From positions 977,264-1,041,263 of the forward strand of contig CAVUOB010000018.1 of assembly GCA_963743035.1 (NCBI GenBank): a DNA stretch of 64,000 bases, written 5' to 3'. The translations under genes and the position numbers were made by a program. The DNA is from PALSA-911 sp963743035. Lineage in GTDB: Bacteria; Pseudomonadota; Alphaproteobacteria; Acetobacterales; Acetobacteraceae. Numbering within the stretch: the stretch's first letter is position 1; every line of letters starts with the position of its first letter. The notes beneath the pieces are model-generated. The model searched no databases, was not told the DNA's origin, and saw nothing but the letters and a program-made list of their open reading frames with translations. Positions 11,222 through 19,979 of the stretch are shown here, in pieces.

Positions 11222-11917
11222 ATGACCGGGCCGGCCTGGCTTGCCGCCTTGCTCGCCGCGGTGATGCTGCTGATAGCGGTCGGCAGTGTGCTCCGCCTTG
11301 CTCTGTGGCGGCTGCGCGGGCTTGCCGCCGAGCCTGAGGCCGACGCGCTCCACGTGCTGATGGGCGTTGCGATGGCGGGCATGCTCGAACCGCGGATCAG
11401 CCCGGTCCCTGACGCTGCCTGGCGGGTGGTGTTCGGGGCGGCCTGCGCATGGTTCGGCTGGCGGGCGATCCGCGCCCGCGGCCGCAAGGACCAGCCCGGC
11501 GGCATGCGATCGCATCCGGGCAGCTGGCAGTGCGCGCACCCTGCACCGCACTCGGTGGAGTGCGCGGCCATGGTCTACATGCTCGTGCCCGCCCGCGGCG
11601 CCGGCCACGAGCCGTCGATGGCGATGCCGGGCATGACCGGCGCGGCGCCTGGCGCGAATCCGGCGGTTGCGCTCGTCCTGGCGCTGTTCATGCTCGGCTA
11701 CATCGTATGGACCGCCGACCGGATGACCCGTCAGTCCCGGGTGCGCGCCGCCCCGGCTGCCCTCCGCCCGTATGGCAGGCCCGGCGCGGACGGTCACCAG
11801 GCCGCCGGTCCGACCGGAGGCGGCTCGGCAAGCACTGTGCTGGCCACGCACGCGGCTACCTGGTCCAAGATCGCGATGAGCCTCGCCATGGGCTACATGC
11901 TGCTCACGATGCTGTAA
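11222..11917 (+). CDS. DUF5134 family membrane protein, copper-cluster associated
   Basis: Intact 231-residue protein with five or six hydrophobic segments (ALLAAVMLLIAVGSVLRLAL near the start, VALVLALFMLGYIVW in the middle, MSLAMGYMLLTML at the end). The central HSVECAAMVYMLVPA block is the DUF5134 signature. It is followed by a Met/His-rich loop (HEPSMAMPGMTGAAPG) that could bind copper. It is divergent from copA and lies just right of the CsoR operator array. The following lipoprotein gene starts 4 nt after its stop. It is one of the few undisturbed genes in this part of the window. Biochemical function is unknown. Confidence 0.82.
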   Translation: MTGPAWLAALLAAVMLLIAVGSVLRLALWRLRGLAAEPEADALHVLMGVAMAGMLEPRISPVPDAAWRVVFGAACAWFGWRAIRARGRKDQPGGMRSHPGSWQCAHPAPHSVECAAMVYMLVPARGAGHEPSMAMPGMTGAAPGANPAVALVLALFMLGYIVWTADRMTRQSRVRAAPAALRPYGRPGADGHQAAGPTGGGSASTVLATHAATWSKIAMSLAMGYMLLTML

Positions 11918-11921
11918 CGCG

Positions 11922-12421
11922 ATGAGCGCCGGACCCACTGCACGACAGCGGGACTGCCCCGCCGCCCTGATACTTGCCGTGCTGGCAGCAGTCCTGCGCT
12001 GCTGCTAGCTGGCTGCAGCGCCGCCAGCGGGAACCCGGACTACGACATCCGGGTGAGCCAGCGCACCGGCCTTGGCCGGGTGCTGGCCGACGGCGGCGGG
12101 TACACGCTGTATATGTACGTGCCCGACCACCAGGGTCGGTCCGTGTGCTACCGGGTCTGCGCGCAGCAGTGGCCGCCGCTGCTGGTTCCGCCAGGCGTCC
12201 GGCACCCGGTGGCCGGGCCCGGGGTCGACGCCGCCCTCCTCGGCACGATCACCAGGACCGGCGGCGCCGTCCAGGTCACCTACGACAAGTGGCCGCTGTA
12301 CTTGTACGACGCCGACGTTCAGCCCGGCCAGGCGACCGGGCAAGCCGACGACATGGGCCTGTGGTACGTGCTGTCCCCAGCCGGAGCCATCGACCGCCGT
12401 ACCCTGCCCGGCCAGTCGTAA
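11922..12421 (+). CDS. COG4315-type secreted lipoprotein, one frameshift
   Basis: Small lipoprotein built of the repeat typical of COG4315 (Yx(F/W/Y)xxD proteins). Two copies are visible, GGYTLYMYVPDHQGRSVCYR and YDKWPLYLYDADVQPGQATG, separated by the CAQQWPPLL block. The N-terminus MSAGPTARQRDCPAALILAV is in one frame and the lipobox LLLAGCSAAS in the next. One G appears missing in the leucine run near 11992. With that correction it gives a ~165-residue exported lipoprotein. It follows the DUF5134 gene by 4 nt and is probably co-transcribed from the CsoR-controlled promoter. Confidence 0.8.
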
Positions 12422-12691
12422 CGGCCCGGCGCAGCCGCGGGAAGGCCCACCTGAACGGCGCAATTGACCACGATGACCTCGTCCGCCGCGGGCCGGCGCC
12501 GCAGTTGCGCAGACGCGCGTGCAGGTCACACGCATGCCGGTCCGCTAGCCGCTCATCCGGCTGACGGCGACCGGCGCGAGCTGTGTCCGCCAGTCCTTAG
12601 CCTCCGGGTCGCAGGCCTGGAAGCCGGCAGCGTTGTAGCCTTGCAGCGCGGCCGCCCGCTGGGCCGGGCCGGTCAGGCCGTAGGGCGAGCG

Positions 12692-12973
12692 ATGCAGGGG
12701 TACACGCACAACAAGGACGCCTACATCAACCGGCTGCGCCGCATCGAAGGCCAGGTCCGCGGCCTGCAGCGGATGGTCGAGGACGACAAGTACTGCATCG
12801 ACAACCTCACCCAGGTCGCTGCCGCAACCAGGGCCCTGCAGTCGGTCGCGCTAGGGCTGCTCGAAGAGCACCTCGGCCACTGCGTCGCAGGCGCTCTCGC
12901 CGAGGGCGGTGACACGGCCACCGCCACGGTGAAGGAGGCCTCCGACGCCATCGCCCGGCTCGTCAGGTCCTGA
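12692..12973 (+). CDS. csoR: CsoR family copper-sensing repressor
   Basis: Intact 93-residue all-helical DUF156 repressor. It begins MQGYTHNKDAYINRLRRIEG and contains QVRGLQRMVEDDKYCIDNL and LLEEHLGHC. The Cys in KYCID and the His and Cys in EEHLGHC match the Cys-His-Cys Cu(I) site known from Mycobacterium CsoR, so copper is a better guess than formaldehyde or nickel. ATG 12692 is chosen because family homology starts there; the frame is open further upstream. Palindromes of the right type occur in the copA/DUF5134 promoter but none was seen just ahead of csoR. The gene is undamaged although most of its presumed targets are frameshifted. Confidence 0.92.
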   Translation: MQGYTHNKDAYINRLRRIEGQVRGLQRMVEDDKYCIDNLTQVAAATRALQSVALGLLEEHLGHCVAGALAEGGDTATATVKEASDAIARLVRS

Positions 12974-13779
12974 CGGGCGGCCGCGCTCCCAGCGTGATCA
13001 GGCCTGTTCTCGCGGCCGTAACAAGATCGCATGACACAGCCGGACCTGAGACTCAGTGCACCGCCTGGACGAAGGCCCTGACCTGAATACTCGGGGCTCG
13101 CCTCTCGTTCCCAGCCAGCCGGACGCGGCCTGCTGCCCGTAATTCATCACCTGGCCAGACGCTCAGAACCGGAAGTAGCCGCTCGTCGGCCAGGGCATTC
13201 GTTGAATCTGAACAAGCGGTACGGGCTCACAGGCGAGCACTACCGGGCCGCCAACGTCCGATTCGCCTTACTCAGGTGGAGCACGCCGCGACGTAGTTCC
13301 GCGAGCGGCCGCGGCGGAGTCCGAGTCCTCCGGCCGCGCAGCTCATGGCTGGCCTCGTCAATGGAGTCCTGCAGCTCCGGGCCGCCCCGCAAAACCTATC
13401 TACGGCAAGTGATCACCTCGGGCATACCGTTGATCGCTGCGTGGCCGTACTGGCAGCCATCGTCTTCGGGATCATCGGGGGGAGCGCGCTGCCGGGAGGC
13501 AGGGACGGCGGGTTCGCCGGGCGGCCTGAGAGACGGACCCGGGGGCAATCCCGGCACCGCCTCCAGTCCGGCTCACCGTGCCGGGCTCTGGTCCGGCTGG
13601 CGCTCAGCCGCCGTCGACCGGAAACCTGCTGCAAATACGGGATTCGCCCGATGCCGCCGCTCGGGCCTTAGCCATAGCTTGCAGTGCGGGATGTGCCGCG
13701 CCCGGCGGCGGTGCGGGGTCTGCGCGCGCTGGCCGGGGTGGCCGCGGCACGGATAGCTAGTCACGAGGAGCGTTTAGCC
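12974..13779. other. 806 bp without a recognisable gene
   Basis: Several open frames occur (for example 13202-13756 and 13345-13671, rightward), but none resembles a known family or shows a coherent domain pattern. A hydrophobic patch (CVAVLAAIVFGIIGGSALPGG) at about 13440-13495 is the only protein-like signal. I see no tRNA, clear terminator or repeat. Confidence 0.5.
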
Positions 13780-14052
13780 ATGATGCCGTACCAGGCATAC
13801 CAGCTGTATCAGGCCGAGCGGCCAAAGAGCGCGGCCGAAATCCGGCGCGCTGACGAGCAGTTAGGCAGGGCAGTTGCAGGCGTATCGCGGCTATGGTGCC
13901 GGGCCACTGGATCAAGGGGCATCCTGCGGGCACCTTACCGGGGCAGGCGGCGCGCCGGGCTCACCCACCTGACACCCCGGCCGTTGCCCACTGATCGTCG
14001 TGCTGGTCTGGTCAGCGATCAGATCGCAGTCGCGTGTCCCGACCAGCGGTGA
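13780..14052 (+). CDS. Small conserved actinobacterial protein (90 aa)
   Basis: The start MMPYQAYQLYQAERPKSAAE with the following IRRADEQLGRAVAGVSRLW matches a short helical protein pattern I have seen in actinobacteria, usually about 65-75 residues. A purine-rich ribosome-binding site (GAGGAG) sits 9 nt before ATG 13780. The C-terminal 40 residues are Arg/Pro-rich and may be read-through after a small indel. Function is unknown; no metal site or export signal is visible. Confidence 0.6.
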   Translation: MMPYQAYQLYQAERPKSAAEIRRADEQLGRAVAGVSRLWCRATGSRGILRAPYRGRRRAGLTHLTPRPLPTDRRAGLVSDQIAVACPDQR

Positions 14053-14216
14053 GATCGAACCGGCACGTTGGCCAGTGGCGACTCAACGCGACCGCACAGG
14101 CCAAGCCAAGTTCAGGAACCCGCCAGCCAGCCGACCAGGGGACCGGCAGCCGGGAGGCAGGATCGCGGCGGATAGGTTGAGGCGCTGGCTGAGCCGAACC
14201 CCCGGAGGAGACTGCG

Positions 14217-15362
14217 GTGACGGGTATTTCGGACGTCCGTGAGGCGCGCCGGCTGTTCCCGGCGACCGCCGCGCGGGCGTACTTCAACACTGCCGCGGTC
14301 GGCCTTGCCAGTCGGCGGCTCGCCGACGCCTATCACGCGTTCGTCGACGAATGGGCCGATACAGGCCTGGATTACCGCCGGGGCGAACAGGCCGCCGACA
14401 ACGCACGGTCGGCAGTGGCGAGGCTGCTGGGCGCGGAAGCCTGCGACATCGCGCTGATTCCCTCAGTGTCCTCAGCGGCGGGACTGGTCGCTGCTCAGTT
14501 CGGCCAGGCCGGTCCGGGTGACAACGTCGTGATCGGGGAAAGGGAGTACAGCTCGAACCACTTTCCCTGGCGTCAGCTGGCGGTAAAGGGATATGACGTC
14601 CGGCAGGTAGCCTTCCGCAACGGCGGCCTCGAGCCCGAAGACGTCAGCGAGTGCCTGGACGCTGGCACGCGGCTGGTTGCATTCAGTGGCGTGCAGTCCG
14701 CGACCGGCCACCGGTCCGACATGGCCGCGATCAGCGGGCTGGCGCACGACGTCGGGGCGGTCGTCTTTGTCGACGGCACGCAGATGGTCGGCGCGCTCCC
14801 GGTGGCCGATGATCTCCAGCACGTTGACGTGCTCGCCGCATCCGACCATAAGTTCCTGCTCAACGCGGGCCGTGGCATGGGCTACTGCTACCTGTCACCG
14901 GTCATGCAACGGCGGTTCACGCCTGTCAACGCGGGTTGGAAGGCGGCCGCGGTCCCGCTTGACAGCTTCTTCGGCCCCGAGATGAGACTCTCGTCCACCG
15001 CGTCGCGGTTCGACAGCTCCATCAGCTGGCTGGCTGCTATCGGCAACGAAACCGCGCTCACCGTCTTCGACCAGTTCGGGCCCGACACCATTTATGCCCG
15101 TAACCGCGAACTCACCGCAAAGCTGCGGGCTGCTCTGGCCAGCGCCGGGTGGGACACTGTTGACCTGCCCGAACCGAACCAGAGCACGATCGTGAGCGTG
15201 CCGCTCGGCGACCGTGAGCCGGGGCTGCTTCTCAGCACGCTGTCCGATCAGGGAATCGTGTGCGCCGCACGCGACGGCAACCTGCGCTTGTCAGTTCATT
15301 TTTACAACCATGAAGACGACATCGACCGGCTTGCGACGGCCCTCGCGGCCAGCCGGGGCTGA
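14217..15362 (+). CDS. PLP-dependent class V aminotransferase (isopenicillin-N-epimerase/desulfurase fold)
   Basis: Intact 381-residue fold-type I PLP enzyme. It has the N-terminal YFNTAAVGLASR block, the cofactor-contact Asp in VVFVDGTQMVGALPV, and the Schiff-base Lys in AASDHKFLLNAGRGMGYCYL. The closing RLSVHFYNHEDDIDRL segment fits class V enzymes. The GTG start at 14217 is supported by GGAGGA about 10 nt upstream. The reaction cannot be told from sequence; related proteins include cysteine desulfurase-like and epimerase-like enzymes. No Fe-S partner genes are nearby, so a stand-alone role is more likely than cluster assembly. Confidence 0.85.
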   Translation: MTGISDVREARRLFPATAARAYFNTAAVGLASRRLADAYHAFVDEWADTGLDYRRGEQAADNARSAVARLLGAEACDIALIPSVSSAAGLVAAQFGQAGPGDNVVIGEREYSSNHFPWRQLAVKGYDVRQVAFRNGGLEPEDVSECLDAGTRLVAFSGVQSATGHRSDMAAISGLAHDVGAVVFVDGTQMVGALPVADDLQHVDVLAASDHKFLLNAGRGMGYCYLSPVMQRRFTPVNAGWKAAAVPLDSFFGPEMRLSSTASRFDSSISWLAAIGNETALTVFDQFGPDTIYARNRELTAKLRAALASAGWDTVDLPEPNQSTIVSVPLGDREPGLLLSTLSDQGIVCAARDGNLRLSVHFYNHEDDIDRLATALAASRG

Positions 15363-15413
15363 AGCCGGCAAGCGAGGTCAGCCAGAGTTGAAGCCGGGCA
15401 AGCGAGGTCAGCC
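15361..15413. repeat. Two direct repeats at the end of the aminotransferase gene
   Basis: A 23-bp unit at 15361-15383 is repeated at 15390-15413 with one inserted G. The first copy overlaps the stop codon of the PLP enzyme by 2 nt. Confidence 0.75.
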
Positions 15414-15789
15414 GGCTAACTCCACTGTCTTGCAAGCAAGGGATCTTGCTAAGCACGCCACAGCACGGCCTCCGGGAGGCCCGCCTGGACCCCCGGCCTA
15501 GGGGCCGGGCGGCCCGGCAGCATCCCTCACGCAGGAACGTCGTTCGCCGCTCAGCAGTCTTCGCTGTCGTTGACCTGCGAGCCCCGCATAAGTATGCGCT
15601 GTCCGGCCGACCCGAGGAACGCACGGATGTATGCCGCGATAAGAGCGCCCCGCGCGCCGAACTGGATGTTCTGGGAGTTCGAGAACGGTCTTACCAACAC
15701 GATCACCGGCGCCACAGAGTCGGCGTCAGGCGTGATCTCGTGAGAGCGGTCTGAGGCGACTGCATGCCGAGCACCTTCATGGAATGGAG
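15363..15789. other. Intergenic stretch with a short repeat and a hairpin
   Basis: Between converging genes lie two near-identical 23/24-bp copies of GAAGCCGG(G)CAAGCGAGG plus TCAGCC (15361-15383 and 15390-15413) and a GC hairpin at 15492-15509. A rightward 45-codon frame from about 15596 (with WMFWEFENGLTNTITG) is protein-like, but I do not recognise it. Confidence 0.5.
15492..15509. terminator. GC hairpin between converging genes
   Basis: CCCGGCC-TAGG-GGCCGGG forms a perfect 7-bp stem with a 4-nt loop. It lies between the rightward PLP enzyme and the leftward toxin gene and could stop transcription from both sides. No T-tract follows, so the call rests on position and stem only. Confidence 0.45.
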
Positions 15790-16053
15790 CTAGTGGCCGC
15801 CGTAAGCCTTGCTCCGGTGCCGCACGTCCTCGATCAACACCTCCCGCTTATCGTCGTCGATCGAAAACAGCACGCCGTAACTGCCCGTCCGGACTCGCAG
15901 CACGCCCGGCATGCCGATCAGAGCCCTAACGCCTGCCGGCCGCGGATCATCCGCCAGCCTGTCGACAGCCTTGCCGACGTGCTCCCGCGCAGGCTTGTCG
16001 AGCGCGAGTAAGTGCTTGCGGGCCGTCGCGCTCCAGGTCACCTGGTACTGCAC
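15790..16053 (-). CDS. RelE/ParE-type toxin
   Basis: 87-residue toxin of the RelE/ParE superfamily. The pattern YQVTWSATARKHLLALDK, a middle RPAGVRALIGMPGVLRVRTG and the closing VLFSIDDDKREVLIEDVRHR are typical. RelE members cleave mRNA in the ribosome and ParE members act on gyrase. The Arg/Tyr-rich C-terminus (RVRTGSYGVLF, DVRHRSKAY) favours the RelE side. It lies 5 nt downstream of its antitoxin gene in one leftward operon. Confidence 0.88.
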   Translation of the reverse strand: MQYQVTWSATARKHLLALDKPAREHVGKAVDRLADDPRPAGVRALIGMPGVLRVRTGSYGVLFSIDDDKREVLIEDVRHRSKAYGGH

Positions 16054-16058
16054 CGCGG

Positions 16059-16373
16059 CTACAGCCCGGCCTCAGCCTTAAGCTCCTCCCACCGGGTACC
16101 TGGCCCGCCCGCCGCTCGCGACTCCAGGACAGCGGCGCGGTCAGCGAGGTCCTCCAGGAAGTCGGCCAGGCCCTCACGGCCTACCGCGGCTGCCGCTTCC
16201 GCGAATTGCTCCAGATCGTCTGCGGACAGCCCTTCAAGGGTTGCGGCGAGGTCTGCGGGGATAATCCCGGCGACCCGCTCGCCGCGCTCGGTGATGTAGA
16301 CGACCTGGCCGCCAGCAGCCTCGCGAGCGGCGTCCGCCACGTCGGGCGTCTGCTCAATGGCAAGCTCGCTCAT
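16059..16373 (-). CDS. Phd/YefM-type antitoxin
   Basis: 104-residue acidic protein with GGQVVYITERGERVAGIIPA, the DNA-binding beta-strand pattern of Phd/YefM antitoxins, near residues 22-41. An acidic Ala/Glu/Leu-rich C-terminus (LSADDLEQFAEAAAAVGREG) follows, suited to wrap the toxin. It precedes the RelE/ParE toxin, as usual for this module, and is probably autoregulated. A GTAC-GCCT-GTAC inverted repeat lies about 45 bp upstream of its start (near 16419-16430) and is a candidate operator. Confidence 0.85.
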   Translation of the reverse strand: MSELAIEQTPDVADAAREAAGGQVVYITERGERVAGIIPADLAATLEGLSADDLEQFAEAAAAVGREGLADFLEDLADRAAVLESRAAGGPGTRWEELKAEAGL

Positions 16374-16815
16374 CCCTTGATCATCTCCCTCGGGCTTATT
16401 ACGACTCTACCTCGGCAGGTACGCCTGTACAGGCATCCGGGCTGATGACAGGGTGCGCGCCGTGGCGGCTGGTCGCGACACGCAGGGTGTCCTGCCCAGC
16501 GGCGATGCGGGGCTCCTGATTGGCGGCAGACCTCGTTGCCTGTCAGCTGCGGCAAGGTGACCGGCGGAACCGGCGTCTCCACGGAGCGGCCGGGACGACG
16601 CCTACGTGAAGCATGCGCGGCCAGGTTACCAACGAGCTCATGACCACACTCAGTCACATCGACGCAGGGCCTGAAGGCGACCCTAGGCTTGCGGAATCCT
16701 TTCCTGCGGGCGGCCGATTGCCGCGGCCGGGAGCGCCGGATAGTCCCGATTCCGTGGGTCAAAGGCTTGCTAGGGCTGCGACACGTGCGAAATCTGCACG
16801 ACTAGCTGCAGAATC
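16374..16815. other. 440 bp without a recognisable gene
   Basis: Open frames on both strands give Arg/Pro-rich sequences with no family resemblance. The left end may hold the toxin-antitoxin promoter; the right end runs into a tandem repeat next to tRNA-Lys. I see nothing else. Confidence 0.5.
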
Positions 16816-16860
16816 TGAGACGGGTGCACCTGAGACGGGTGCGCCTGGGACGGGTGCGCC
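16816..16860. repeat. Three 15-bp tandem repeats abutting the tRNA-Lys 3' end
   Basis: Units TGAGACGGGTGCACC, TGAGACGGGTGCGCC and TGGGACGGGTGCGCC occupy 16816-16830, 16831-16845 and 16846-16860. The last unit overlaps the last bases of the tRNA gene, so the terminal GCGCC of the unit is also the tRNA 3' stem. Confidence 0.9.
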
Positions 16861-16927
16861 GCCAGGGACTTGAACCCCGAACCCGCGGATTAAGAGTCCG
16901 CTGCTCTGCCAATTGAGCTAGCGGCGC
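16855..16927 (-). tRNA. tRNA-Lys (anticodon CTT)
   Basis: The leftward gene folds into a cloverleaf. The acceptor 5' strand GCGCCGC pairs with 3' GCGGCGC, the D arm is GCTCAATTGGCAGAGC, the anticodon arm GCGGACTCTTAATCCGC has CTT in the loop, and the T arm is CGGGGTTCAAGTCCCTG. CCA is not encoded (the bases after the discriminator A read CCC). Confidence 0.95.
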
Positions 16928-17058
16928 TAGAGACGGAGCGATCGTAGCGCAACTTATCAAGGCGTGCGAATCCCACCTGAAAGCGGGGCTGGCGCCCGGC
17001 TACGGACGGTGACCATAGCAGAGGTTCAGGTCGCTCACGGACGGTCGCGAGACGGCTG

Positions 17059-18453
17059 CTACCCGCCCAGGAAGCGGCCCATGACGACGGCCACCTTTGA
17101 CTGCCGGCCTGTCCGGGCCTCCTGCCGATCTGCGAGACTCATCGCCTGTAGGCCTGCGTTCAGGCCGAGCCAACGCAGTGGTTCTGGCTCCCATTGCGGC
17201 GACCGGTGCCCGACCCAGGGCAGCCGGGTGAGCTGCGACCCCGTTCCCCTCATCAAATCGGCGAGCGTGCGCCCGGCCAGGTTCGTCGTCGATACGCCAT
17301 CGCCCACGTAACCGCCGGCCCAGCCAACGCCGGTGGCCCGGTCCAGCCCGACGGATGCGCACCAGTCGCGGGGTATGCCGATAGGGCCGCCCCAGTGATG
17401 GCTCACCTGCACCTCGCCGAGGACGGGGAACAGCTCGGCCAGTGTCTGGCGCAGGGCCTCGAATACCGCCGGCACCTGGTCAAAGGACGGCCGTACCGAC
17501 GAGCCCAGGTGATACGGCGCGCCGCGGCCGCCGAACGCGAACCGGCCGTCCGCGGTCCGCTGCCCGTAAATGATCAGGTGGCGCAGGTCGCCGAAGGTCG
17601 GCCGGCTGGCCAGCCCGATCTGATCCCAGACGGATTGCGGCAGCGGCTCAGTGGCGATCATCAGCGAATACACCGGTGCGACGGCCCGCCGGTAGCCAGG
17701 CAGCCCAGGCGTGTATCCCTCGGTAGCCCGCACCACGAACTGGGCCCGGACGGTACCCGTGCTGGTGACGACCCGCCGTGGCTCGATCCGGCGGACCGGC
17801 GTTCGCTCGAACACGCTGACGCCGGCCTGCCGCACCGCTGCCAGCAGCCCGCGGGCCAGCCGGGCCGGGTGAATGGCGGCGCAATGTGGCGTATAAGTGC
17901 CGCCCAGCAGGCCTGAAGCCGCCGCCAGCGAGCTAGCTTCCGCGGCGGTGAGCAGCGTTAGGTCCTCATCGCCGAAGCCGAACTCGCGTGCCTCTGCCAC
18001 TTCCTCCCTGGCCCGTTCGAGTTGCGCCGGTGACCTGGCCAGCATGACGGTGCCCCCGTTGGCCCAGTGGCAGTCGATGCCTTCCGCCGCGGCGACCTTG
18101 CCAACCTCGTCGACTGTCGCGTGCATGGCCCGCTGCATGGCGATGGCGGAGTCTCGCCCCGCCATCCTGGCGAGCTTGGCCAGGGACGCCGGGAACAGGG
18201 CCGAGCACCAGCCGCCGTTGCGGCCGGACGCGCCGAACCCGGCGATCTCCCGCTCGAGGATCACGATCTTGAGGCCGGGGTCCTGCCGGGCCAGGTAATA
18301 GGCCGTCCACAGCCCGGTGAATCCAGCGCCGACGATGGCCACGTCGGCCTCGGTGTCGCCGGGCAACGGGTCGCCCGGCGCGAGGGTGCCGGGCACCGTG
18401 TCATGCCAGAAGGACAGCGACCGGTACGCAGCAGTCGGGACCATGCGGTACAT
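17059..18453 (-). CDS. FAD-dependent amine/amino-acid oxidoreductase (DAO family)
   Basis: Flavoprotein of ~464 residues. It has the N-terminal Rossmann motif ADVAIVGAGFTGLWTAYYLA, the conserved EREIAGFGASGRNGGWCSAL block of the PuuB/OrdL/glycine-oxidase group, and a C-terminal GWAGGYVGDGVSTTNLAGRT flavin-closing segment. FWHDTVPG near the start is common in actinobacterial members. It probably oxidises an amine or N-methylated amino acid; the substrate is not readable. I prefer ATG 18453 because homology begins at YRSLSFWHD, but an in-frame ATG at 18501 would add 16 residues. It is divergent from the phosphatase gene. Confidence 0.88.
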   Translation of the reverse strand: MYRMVPTAAYRSLSFWHDTVPGTLAPGDPLPGDTEADVAIVGAGFTGLWTAYYLARQDPGLKIVILEREIAGFGASGRNGGWCSALFPASLAKLARMAGRDSAIAMQRAMHATVDEVGKVAAAEGIDCHWANGGTVMLARSPAQLERAREEVAEAREFGFGDEDLTLLTAAEASSLAAASGLLGGTYTPHCAAIHPARLARGLLAAVRQAGVSVFERTPVRRIEPRRVVTSTGTVRAQFVVRATEGYTPGLPGYRRAVAPVYSLMIATEPLPQSVWDQIGLASRPTFGDLRHLIIYGQRTADGRFAFGGRGAPYHLGSSVRPSFDQVPAVFEALRQTLAELFPVLGEVQVSHHWGGPIGIPRDWCASVGLDRATGVGWAGGYVGDGVSTTNLAGRTLADLMRGTGSQLTRLPWVGHRSPQWEPEPLRWLGLNAGLQAMSLADRQEARTGRQSKVAVVMGRFLGG

Positions 18454-18516
18454 CGTGGCAGGTGACGGACCTCGCCCGGGCATCGGGCATGCTGGAGTCA
18501 TGACATCGATGTTGGC

Positions 18517-19125
18517 GTGTCCGTGACGGCCGGCAGCCTCGACTCAGCGACCGTGCCGGAACCGCGCGATCCGCAGCGGCCGTACGCGATCTGCATGGTG
18601 TGCCTGGGCAACATCTGCCGGTCGCCGATGGCCGAGGTAGTGCTGCGCGACGAACTCGAACGGGCTGGCCTGGCGGGCAAGGTGACCGTCAGCAGCGCCG
18701 GAACGGGCGACTGGCACGTCGGCGAGCCGATGGACGCTCGGGCCAGGGCCGAGCTAACCCGGCGCGGTTACCACGGATCCGGGCACCAGGCGCGGCAGAT
18801 TCAGCCGTCCTGGCTCGATAGCTATGACCTGGTACTGGCCATGGACCGGCGCAACCTGGCGAACCTGCAGCGCATGGCGGCGCGCGACCCAGGGCTGGAC
18901 GGCCGCATCCGGCTGATGCTGTCGTTCGACCCGGACTCCGCCGAGGGCGCGGAGGTACCCGATCCCTATGACGGCAGGCCCGGCGAGTTTGCCGAGGTCT
19001 TCGAGCTGGTGCAGGCCGCCGCCGAGGGCCTGGCGGGCTCGCGGCCGCGCTGTAGCCGTCCCCGGCAGCTGTCGTGGACCCAGCGACCCGGGCTCGGCTG
19101 GAGCGCCTGCTTGGCGCTGGCCTGA
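18517..19125 (+). CDS. Low-molecular-weight protein tyrosine phosphatase
   Basis: The P-loop MVCLGNICRSPMAEV supplies the catalytic Cys and Arg (CxxxxxRS), and the general-acid Asp lies in EVPDPYDGRPGEF. The family is usually ~155-165 residues. The extra ~25 residues here run through the start of the next gene, so the C-terminal tail (after GLAGSRPRCSR) may come from a small indel. LMW phosphatases beside fructosamine-kinase genes are a recurring actinobacterial pair. The GTG start at 18517 is chosen by open frame; 10-15 residues may precede the true fold. Confidence 0.9.
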   Translation: MSVTAGSLDSATVPEPRDPQRPYAICMVCLGNICRSPMAEVVLRDELERAGLAGKVTVSSAGTGDWHVGEPMDARARAELTRRGYHGSGHQARQIQPSWLDSYDLVLAMDRRNLANLQRMAARDPGLDGRIRLMLSFDPDSAEGAEVPDPYDGRPGEFAEVFELVQAAAEGLAGSRPRCSRPRQLSWTQRPGLGWSACLALA

Positions 19126-19955
19126 CTGACGCGCGCAGCATCGGCGGCGGGCACGGCGTCACGCATTACCGCCTGACGACCGAGGACGAACATGCCGCGT
19201 TTGCCAAGCTGGCTTCGTTCCCGTCCGCTGATTCTGAGGGGAACGGGGGCCCAGACGGGTTCGCGGCCGAGGCGAGCGGGCTGCGCTGGCTGGCTGAGGC
19301 AAATGCGGTACCGGTTCCTGCGGTGCTGGGCTGCGATTCGGGCTGCCTGGTCACCGAGTGGGTAGCGGCGGGCGGATCTGACGGGCAGGCCGCTGTCAGG
19401 TTCGGTCGGGAACTGGCGGCTTTGCATATGTTCGGAGCCGGCCGGTTCGGTGCACCATGGCCGGGCACCATTGCCGGACTGCCGTTGCCGAACGTCTCCG
19501 GCCACCGGTGGCCCGAGTGGTATGCGGCGAACCGGCTGTTGCCCTATGTCAGGATCGCCAGGGACGCCGGCGCGCTCGGCGCGGCCGATGTGCGGCTTAT
19601 CGAGTCGGCAGCCGCGCGGTCTGCGGCGCTCGCGGGGCCGGACGAGCTGCCGAGCCGCATCCATGGCGACTGCTGGGCTGGGAACGTGCTCTGGTCGGGT
19701 GGCCGCGGCTGGCTGATTGATCCGGCCGCGCACGGTGGTCACCGGGAAACCGACCTGGCCATGCTTGCCCTGTTCGGAGCGCCTTACCTAGACCAGATCA
19801 TGACCGCCTATTGCGAAGCCGCGCCGCTCGCCGATGGCTGGCGCGGCCGCGTGCCCTTGCATCAGCTGCATCCGCTGCTTGTTCACGTCTGCCTGTTCGG
19901 TGCGTCCTACCGTGAGTCGGCGCTAGCTGCCGCGCGGGCTGTGCTGGTGGCCTGA
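19074..19955 (+). CDS. Fructosamine/ketosamine-3-kinase family protein
   Basis: 293-residue kinase of the protein-kinase-like fold. It has an early GGGHGVTHYRLTT glycine loop, the catalytic segment SRIHGDCWAGNVLW (HGD with Asn), and the metal-binding Asp in WLIDPAAHGGHRETDLAML. Family members phosphorylate sugar residues of glycated amines as a protein-repair step. The gene overlaps the preceding phosphatase frame by 52 nt, which suggests coupled expression or a frame error in the phosphatase tail. The substrate was not identified. Confidence 0.88.
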   Translation: MDPATRARLERLLGAGLTDARSIGGGHGVTHYRLTTEDEHAAFAKLASFPSADSEGNGGPDGFAAEASGLRWLAEANAVPVPAVLGCDSGCLVTEWVAAGGSDGQAAVRFGRELAALHMFGAGRFGAPWPGTIAGLPLPNVSGHRWPEWYAANRLLPYVRIARDAGALGAADVRLIESAAARSAALAGPDELPSRIHGDCWAGNVLWSGGRGWLIDPAAHGGHRETDLAMLALFGAPYLDQIMTAYCEAAPLADGWRGRVPLHQLHPLLVHVCLFGASYRESALAAARAVLVA

Positions 19956-19979
19956 GCGGGCTGTGCTGGCGGCCTGAGG

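Noticed and set aside
13202..13756. 184-codon rightward frame
   Set aside because: No recognisable family, no ribosome-binding site, composition of a chance frame in GC-rich DNA.
15596..15743. 45-codon rightward frame with WMFWEFENGLTNTITG
   Set aside because: Protein-like but unrecognised, no ribosome-binding site; too weak to call a gene.
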